Of a stretch of 64,000 bases of DNA, positions 59,191 to 64,000 are shown piece after piece. How positions within the stretch are numbered: position 1 is the stretch's first letter; each line of letters opens with the position of its first letter. A program made the position numbers and the translations under genes. Under the pieces are notes generated by a model. It had not been told where the DNA came from, did no database searches, and saw only the letters and a program-made list of their open reading frames with translations. The DNA lies in the NCBI RefSeq assembly GCF_016765775.1, contig NZ_JAESVN010000001.1, forward strand, positions 682,001 to 746,000, in the 5' to 3' direction. This DNA is from Szabonella alba. Lineage in GTDB: Bacteria; Pseudomonadota; Alphaproteobacteria; Rhodobacterales; Rhodobacteraceae.

Positions 59191-59880
59191 ATGAACAAGT
59201 CCGTCGTCATCGGGGCCGTGCTGATCGTCGTCGCGGGTCTTGGCTATTACCAGTTCAGCCATTTGCCCGCACAACGCGCCGCCGAACAGGCCGCCATGGA
59301 GGCTGAACAGCGCGCGGCTGCCGAGGCTGCCGCCGCTGAAGAAGCCGCTGCCGCTGAAGCCGCCGCTGCAGAAGAGGCCGCTGCCGCCGAAGCCGCAGAA
59401 GCGGAGGCCGCCGCTGCCGAAGCCGCCGCCGCAGAAGAGGCCGCTGCCGCTGCTGAAGCCACCGCAGCCGCCGAAGCCGAAGCCGCTGCTGCTGCCGCCG
59501 AGGCGGAAGCCGCTGCCGCTGCCGAAGCTGCCGCTGCCGCCGCAGAATCCGCGGCCGAGGCCGCCGAGGAAGGTACCGCCGAGGCAAGCGACAATGCCGC
59601 GCAATCGGCAACCGAGGCGGCCTCGGATGCCGCCGAGGCCGCCCAGTCGGCCGCCGAATCCGCCGAGACCGCTGCCGAGGCGGCCGCCGAGGCCGTGAAC
59701 CCCGACGAGGCGCTGGACGCGTCCAGTTTCGATCCGGCACAGGTCAATGCGCTGATCGACAACTCGTCGCTGGATGAGACGACCAAGACCACGCTGAAAG
59801 CGGCGGTCGATGCGGCGCGCGACAACCCGGTGCTGGTTCAGGGTGTCATCGCCCAGGTCCGGGCCGCGCTGGGGCTCTGA
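59191..59880 (+). CDS. Ala/Glu-rich membrane-anchored protein
   Basis: 229 residues from ATG 59191 (MNKSVVIGAVLIVVAGLGYY), with a single membrane segment at residues 4-22. Residues 35-165 are built almost only from Ala and Glu in a repeating GCC-GCT-GAA-type codon pattern, giving a long coiled coil or rigid helix. The last 55 residues (DEALDASSFDPAQVNALID onwards) form an ordinary charged domain. The role is unknown; TolA-like periplasm-spanning proteins are a structural parallel. Strong terminator after it. Confidence 0.78.
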   Translation: MNKSVVIGAVLIVVAGLGYYQFSHLPAQRAAEQAAMEAEQRAAAEAAAAEEAAAAEAAAAEEAAAAEAAEAEAAAAEAAAAEEAAAAAEATAAAEAEAAAAAAEAEAAAAAEAAAAAAESAAEAAEEGTAEASDNAAQSATEAASDAAEAAQSAAESAETAAEAAAEAVNPDEALDASSFDPAQVNALIDNSSLDETTKTTLKAAVDAARDNPVLVQGVIAQVRAALGL

Positions 59881-59906
59881 CCCGGCATCCGGCATCTGCC
59901 AGACAG

Positions 59907-59938
59907 AAAGGCCGCGCAAGGGATTGCGCGGCCTTTTT
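59907..59938 (+). terminator. Rho-independent terminator
   Basis: AAAGGCCGCGCAA (59907-59919) and TTGCGCGGCCTTT (59924-59936) flank GGGA, with extra Ts following. Ends the Ala/Glu-rich gene and may act on the convergent fpr as well. Confidence 0.88.
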
Positions 59939-60009
59939 CATGGTTATTGTGAAAATCTGATGCACTGCTTTTCGCGGTCGTCCCGGGTGTGGCGGGGTCC
60001 GATCCCCCC

Positions 60010-60843
60010 TCAGATTCCCTCGCCGACAAAGGCCTTTTCGACCACATATTCGCGCGGGTCGGAATTGGCGCCCTCGGTCAGCCCATAGCTTTCCAGCACG
60101 GCCTTCACGTCGATATTGAAGGCCAGACTGCCGCAGACCATGGCCCGGTCTTCGGTGGCGTTCATCTCGGGCAGGCCCAGATCGGCGAAAACCTTGCCCG
60201 AGGACAGGTTGTCGGTGATCCGCCCCATCCGGTCTGAGGTTTCGCGCGTCGTGGTCGGGTAATAGTGCAGTTTGCCCTCGACCATTTCACCGATCAGCTC
60301 ATCTGCGCGCAGGTTTTCAACCACTTGCCGCCCGTATTCCAGTTCGGCGCGTTCCCGGCAGGTATGCATCATGATGACGCTGTCGTATTTCTCATAGGTT
60401 TCGGGATCGCGCATCAGGCTGGCAAAGGGCGCGATGCCGGTGCCGGTGGCCAGAAACCACAGCCGTTTGCCCGGCAGCAGCGCATCATGGACCAGCGTGC
60501 CCACGGGTTTCGGCCGCAGGATCATCTGGTCACCCGGCTGGATATGCTGCAGGCGCGAGGTCAGCGGGCCATCCGGCACCTTGATCGAATAGAATTCCAG
60601 CCCGTCATCCCAATTGGGCGAGGCGATGGAATAGGCGCGCAGCAAGGGTTTGCCGTTGTCGCCCGGCAGCCCGATCATCACGAATTCGCCCGAGCGGAAG
60701 CGCAGGCTGGCGGGCCGCGTCACACGGAAGGAGAAGAGCGTATCCGTCCAGTGCCGCACCTCGGTCACGGTCTGGGCGTCGGGCAGCGTGGCTTGGGGCA
60801 AAGTGGCGGGGCGGGGGTCTGTCACGGTCAGGCTTTCGGTCAT
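60010..60843 (-). CDS. fpr: Ferredoxin/flavodoxin-NADP+ reductase
   Basis: 277 residues, bacterial FprA type. FAD segment RAYSIASPNWDDGLEFYS (the RxYS motif), and NADP segment FLATGTGIAPFASLMRDP with the late MVCGSLAFNIDV; the C-terminus YVVEKAFVGEGI ends with the stacking tail of this class. Exchanges electrons between NADPH and ferredoxin/flavodoxin. Downstream of the cysI-cysH-DUF934 genes (gap 120 bases), so it could supply electrons to sulfite reductase; it also serves oxidative stress in related bacteria. Confidence 0.93.
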   Translation of the reverse strand: MTESLTVTDPRPATLPQATLPDAQTVTEVRHWTDTLFSFRVTRPASLRFRSGEFVMIGLPGDNGKPLLRAYSIASPNWDDGLEFYSIKVPDGPLTSRLQHIQPGDQMILRPKPVGTLVHDALLPGKRLWFLATGTGIAPFASLMRDPETYEKYDSVIMMHTCRERAELEYGRQVVENLRADELIGEMVEGKLHYYPTTTRETSDRMGRITDNLSSGKVFADLGLPEMNATEDRAMVCGSLAFNIDVKAVLESYGLTEGANSDPREYVVEKAFVGEGI

Positions 60844-60963
60844 GGCGGGGCTCTTTCAGCGATGGGGCTGTCGCGCTGCACAGGAAACCGCTTTCGCAAC
60901 CTTGCGTCCATCAGACGGAAAGTCGCATGAAAACTTGTTTCTATGCAAACAATATTTCGGGGG

Positions 60964-61371
60964 TCAGGCGCGCAGGCGCGCCTGATAGTCATGCGCCTGC
61001 CAATCGGCGCGGAACACCCATTGCGCCGCAGGCTGGCGGGCGGCGAGCTCTTGCGAGATTTCAACCTCGTCAAAGCCCACACGCCGCGCCATCGCATATT
61101 GATCGGCCAGAACATGGCCGCGCGCACGCAACCGGCCCTTGTAGCCCATCATCCGCAGCCGCCGCGCCAGCGTGAAGCCGCGCCCGTCGCTGAAGGCCGG
61201 GAAATCCACCCGTATCAGGCGCAGATCTGCCAGATAGGGGGTCAGGGCCGTGGGGTCATCGGTGTTGGTCAGGTCAATCGCGCCTTCATGGAAGGGCAGT
61301 TGGTCCAGCGTCACATAGGACGGGATCGGGTCTTCGCTTGCGAAGCCCTTGTCGGTGACGATCACGCTCAT
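60964..61371 (-). CDS. DUF934 protein, sulfite-reductase associated
   Basis: 135 residues from ATG 61371 (MSVIVTDKGF), which overlaps the cysH stop by 4 bases; the longer frame upstream is within cysH. The family pattern is LRLIRVDFPAFSDGRGFTLA followed by RRLRMMGYKGRLRARGHVLA and a late DQYAMARRVGFDEVE. It always goes with cysI/cysH in Proteobacteria and is thought to assist assimilatory sulfite reduction, but its activity is not known. Confidence 0.9.
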   Translation of the reverse strand: MSVIVTDKGFASEDPIPSYVTLDQLPFHEGAIDLTNTDDPTALTPYLADLRLIRVDFPAFSDGRGFTLARRLRMMGYKGRLRARGHVLADQYAMARRVGFDEVEISQELAARQPAAQWVFRADWQAHDYQARLRA

Positions 61372-62117
61372 GCCGCGTTCTCCTGTTTGATGCGGACGGG
61401 TTTGCCGTCGATGAAATGGATGCCGCATTCGGTTTTCTGGCTGCCGCGCCAGCGTCCTGCGCGCGGATCCTCACCCGGTTTCACCGGGCTGGTGCAGGGT
61501 GCGCAGCCGATGGACGGATAGCCCTTTGCCACCAGCGGATGCCGGGGCAGGCGGTTGTTGACGATATAGTCTTCCAGATCCTCCCGCCCCCAATGGGCCA
61601 GCGGATTGACCTTGATGCGGGTATCGCCCTCGGCCTCGAAAAACTCCACCTCCTGTCGCGTCGCACCCTGATAGCGCTTGCGCCCGGTGATCCAGCCATC
61701 GAAACCGGCCAGCGCGCGTTCCAGGGGTTCCACCTTGCGCAACCCGCAGCAGGCATCGGTATTGAACTGGTGCAGCGTGCCGTCCGGATCCTCGAAATCC
61801 AGCCGGGCCGGATTGGCGCGGATCGTGCGGATGTCGCAAAGGTGCAATTTCTCGGCCAGTTCACGCTGATAGTCCAGCGTTTCGGGAAACAGCATCCGCG
61901 TGTCGATGAACAGGACCGGCGTTTCGGGGGCGATCACCGAAACCAGATGCAGCAGCACCACCGATTCCGCCCCGAAGGACGAAACCAGTGCCACCTCGCC
62001 CAGATCGGCATCCTTCAGCGCAAGCTCCAGCACCGCCGTCGCCGAATGGTGGCGATAACGGGCATTGAGTGTCGCAACCCGGTCGGCGACCGGGCCGGGA
62101 TTCAGGTCACGCGGCAT
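61368..62117 (-). CDS. cysH: Adenosine 5'-phosphosulfate reductase (Fe-S type)
   Basis: 249 residues from ATG 62117, which lies inside the end of cysI (11-base overlap). PAPS-reductase fold with SSFGAESVVLLHLV and TRMLFPETLDYQ. Two cysteine pairs, DACCGLRKVEPL and IGCAPCTSPV, ligate a 4Fe-4S cluster and mark the APS-using form. The catalytic cysteine is in the C-terminal ECGIH. Product is sulfite for CysI. Confidence 0.93.
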   Translation of the reverse strand: MPRDLNPGPVADRVATLNARYRHHSATAVLELALKDADLGEVALVSSFGAESVVLLHLVSVIAPETPVLFIDTRMLFPETLDYQRELAEKLHLCDIRTIRANPARLDFEDPDGTLHQFNTDACCGLRKVEPLERALAGFDGWITGRKRYQGATRQEVEFFEAEGDTRIKVNPLAHWGREDLEDYIVNNRLPRHPLVAKGYPSIGCAPCTSPVKPGEDPRAGRWRGSQKTECGIHFIDGKPVRIKQENAA

Positions 62118-63777
62118 CCCGCGCCCCTTCCGCAGGGTAAAGGGCTGCCTTGAACGGCGCCAGACCAAGCCGGCGATAGGCGGCAAGGAAGGGTTCCCCG
62201 GGGCCTTCGCGATGCTCCAGATACGCCCGGACAAGCCGTTCGATTGCCGGGACAATTTCATCATAGGCAAAACCGGGACCGGCCCGTTCGCCGATGGTGG
62301 CCGTCTCGGTGCCATCGCCGCCAAGGGTGATCTGGTAATTTTCTACCCCCGCGCGATCCAGCCCCAGAATGCCGATATGGCCGACATGGTGATGCCCGCA
62401 GGCATTGATGCAGCCCGAGATCTTGATCTTCAGCGCACCGATATCATGCTCCAGCTTCAACTCATCGAACCGCGTCGCGATTTCCTGCGCGACGGGGATC
62501 GAGCGCGCGGTGGCCAGCGCGCAGTAATCCATGCCGGGGCAGGCGATGATATCCGAGATCAGCCCGATATTCGCGGTCTCAAGCCCGGTGCCGCGAAGCT
62601 CGGCATGAAGGGCGGCAAGGTTCGATTTGTGAACATGCGGCAGGATGACATTCTGTTCATGACTGATCCGCAGTTCCGAATGGCCATAGCGTTCGGCCAG
62701 ATCGGCGATCAGGCGCATCTGATCGGCCGTGGCATCGCCCGGCGTGGCGCCATGCGCCTTGAGGCTGATCGACACGATGGCATATTGGTCATTGCGATGC
62801 GCGGCCAGATTGGTGTCGGCCCAGGCGCGGAACACCGGATCGGCCTTGCGCTGCAGATCATATCCGTCAGTCGGGGCATTTACAAAGGCGGGCGGCGCAA
62901 AGGCCGCCTCGATCCGCGCCAGCAGCGCCTGATCATGGCCACCGAACAGCGGGCGGATCTCTTCGAACCGCTCCTCGATCATGCGGGAAAGCTCTTCCTT
63001 TCCCGTTTCATGCAGGGTGATCTTGATGCGCGCCTTGTATTTGTTGTCGCGCCGTCCCAGCGTGTTGTAAACGCTCAGGATCGCCTCGACATAAGGCAGA
63101 AGATCCGCCTTGGGCAGGAAATCCCGCACCGTTTGCCCCACCAGCGGCGTGCGGCCCAGTCCGCCGCCCACGATCACCTCGAACCCCGGTTCGCCCGCCG
63201 CGTTGCGGACCATCCGCAGCCCGATATCATGGGCGCGGGTCACGGCGCGGTCATTGGGACTGCCGGTGATGGCAATCTTGAATTTGCGGGGCAGAAACTG
63301 AAACTCGGGATGATCAGTGGACCATTGACGGAGCAATTCGGCCACCGGGCGCGGATCCTCGATTTCATCGGCGGCGGCGCCGGCGAAATGATCGGCGGTG
63401 ACATTGCGCACGCAATTGCCCGAAGTCTGGATCGCATGCATCCCCACATCGGCCAGCGCCGACAGTATGGCGGGCACATCGGGCAGTTTCGGCCAGTTGA
63501 ACTGAATGTTCTGGCGCGTCGTGAAATGGCCATACCCCTTGTCAAAGGTCTCGGCGATCATCGCAAGCTGGCGCATCTGGCGCGGATTGATCGTGCCGTA
63601 GGGGATGGCGACCCGCAGCATATAGGCGTGCAGTTGCAGATAAAGCCCGTTCATCAGGCGCAGCGGGCGGAATTCATCCTCGGTCAGGGATCCGTCGATG
63701 CGGCGGCGCACCTGATCAGAGAATTGTTCGGTGCGGGCGCGGACGAAGGCCTCATCGAAATCGGTATAGTCATACAT
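62107..63777 (-). CDS. cysI: Sulfite reductase (siroheme, 4Fe-4S)
   Basis: 556 residues from ATG 63777 (MYDYTDFDEAF). Nitrite/sulfite reductase with ferredoxin-like half-domains: HFTTRQNIQFNWPKL and TSGNCVRNVTAD in the first half, and the siroheme/4Fe-4S cysteines in CPGMDYCALATARS and GCINACGHHHVGHIG. It reduces sulfite to sulfide, probably with ferredoxin or a flavodoxin as donor since no CysJ is present. Overlaps DUF2849 by 8 bases at its start and cysH at its end. Confidence 0.93.
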   Translation of the reverse strand: MYDYTDFDEAFVRARTEQFSDQVRRRIDGSLTEDEFRPLRLMNGLYLQLHAYMLRVAIPYGTINPRQMRQLAMIAETFDKGYGHFTTRQNIQFNWPKLPDVPAILSALADVGMHAIQTSGNCVRNVTADHFAGAAADEIEDPRPVAELLRQWSTDHPEFQFLPRKFKIAITGSPNDRAVTRAHDIGLRMVRNAAGEPGFEVIVGGGLGRTPLVGQTVRDFLPKADLLPYVEAILSVYNTLGRRDNKYKARIKITLHETGKEELSRMIEERFEEIRPLFGGHDQALLARIEAAFAPPAFVNAPTDGYDLQRKADPVFRAWADTNLAAHRNDQYAIVSISLKAHGATPGDATADQMRLIADLAERYGHSELRISHEQNVILPHVHKSNLAALHAELRGTGLETANIGLISDIIACPGMDYCALATARSIPVAQEIATRFDELKLEHDIGALKIKISGCINACGHHHVGHIGILGLDRAGVENYQITLGGDGTETATIGERAGPGFAYDEIVPAIERLVRAYLEHREGPGEPFLAAYRRLGLAPFKAALYPAEGARDAA

Positions 63778-64000
63778 GGGACTGCTCCACCTGCTTGCCA
63801 TGGCGGTAGTTGGAGGGCCCGCGCGTGCGGAAGGCCTCCCGGAAATGCACGGGCTCGGGGCCGTCGGGGCCGGGGCGCGCATCGGCCAGATAGGGGCCCA
63901 CGGCACTAGCGCGCTGCGATTGCGCATGCAGCAGCCGCAACTGGGCATGGGCCTCATCCTCGATCAGTTCGGCCTCGTGATGCAGGCGCGACCAGCGGTC
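63770..64000 (-). CDS. DUF2849 protein, 5' partial
   Basis: The last 76 residues are visible; the start lies beyond the window. The end reads DARPGPDGPEPVHFREAFRTRG-like, then PSNYRHGKQVEQ, the recognised C-terminus of the DUF2849 proteins found before cysI in Rhodobacterales. In that group cysG usually precedes it. Its stop overlaps the cysI start by 8 bases, so it is the upstream member of this operon. Confidence 0.78.
   Translation of the reverse strand, partial: DRWSRLHHEAELIEDEAHAQLRLLHAQSQRASAVGPYLADARPGPDGPEPVHFREAFRTRGPSNYRHGKQVEQSHV

Overview
The window is about 65% G+C, densely packed bacterial chromosome. Many genes join through ATGA, TGATG or GTGA overlaps, and GTG or other rare start codons are common. 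Gene content and order point to Alphaproteobacteria, order Rhodobacterales (Paracoccus/Rhodobacter-like): the ethylmalonyl-CoA pathway genes ccrA and ecm, a short-form hisG with hisZ, long alphaproteobacterial HisS, a DUF2849-cysI-cysH-DUF934-fpr sulfite reduction operon, a DUF1127 gene followed by CCUCCUCCC-loop small RNAs, and an extended mraZ leader. No rRNA, CRISPR, phage or transposase gene is visible. The genus cannot be fixed from the sequence alone.

Layout. 1-1446: two permeases of a polar amino-acid ABC importer (5' end outside the window). 1553-4361: a cation diffusion facilitator, a secreted SH3 protein, a D-2-hydroxyacid dehydrogenase and tRNA-Gly(UCC). 4595-10087: secreted 5'-nucleotidase, DUF952-pyrD, an Lrp-type ligand-binding domain, a RecD-like helicase and a small conserved ORF. 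10244-15142: ccrA, a PlsB-like acyltransferase and ecm. 15184-18619: hisS-hisZ-hisG operon. 18694-23777: slyX-like gene, AbrB-type membrane protein and dnaE. 24019-33624: a purine module, xdhABC followed by a BMP-type nucleoside ABC importer. 33709-35686: a DAAO-type oxidase and a GH25 lysozyme. 35783-36518: a five-unit array of CcsR-type RNA hairpins behind a DUF1127 gene (minus strand). 36777-46480: mrp, a ~690-base leader region with an UpsM-like RNA and candidate MraZ operators, then mraZ-rsmH-ftsL-ftsI-murE-murF-mraY. 46578-49147: 5-oxoprolinase pxpBCA. 49215-53853: gcdH, a divergent LysR regulator, and CoxD/CoxE-like MoxR-VWA genes. 54056-58281: OmpA-family protein, a second XdhC-type protein and a molybdopterin-binding protein. 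58407-59880: infC with an ATA start and an Ala/Glu-rich membrane protein. 60010-64000: fpr, DUF934, cysH, cysI and DUF2849 (cut by the window edge).

How the genes work together. The purine module imports nucleosides and oxidises hypoxanthine/xanthine, with XdhC serving cofactor insertion. ccrA and ecm carry out two steps of acetyl-CoA assimilation. The division/cell-wall cluster makes lipid-linked peptidoglycan precursor up to MraY and the septal transpeptidase, and then stops, being followed by unrelated pxp genes. The sulfur operon reduces APS to sulfide, with fpr as a plausible electron source.

Most notable non-coding content: (1) the CcsR-type array, five units with about 106-base period where R. 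sphaeroides has four; (2) an UpsM-like structured leader with TGGGN boxes in 10-base phase; (3) a dispersed GC-rich repeat family present in seven copies, two of which sit in frame inside xdhA and xdhB; (4) a low-GC mosaic patch inside hisS; (5) the ATA start of infC; (6) a perfect palindrome over the start codon of the gcdH-divergent LysR gene.
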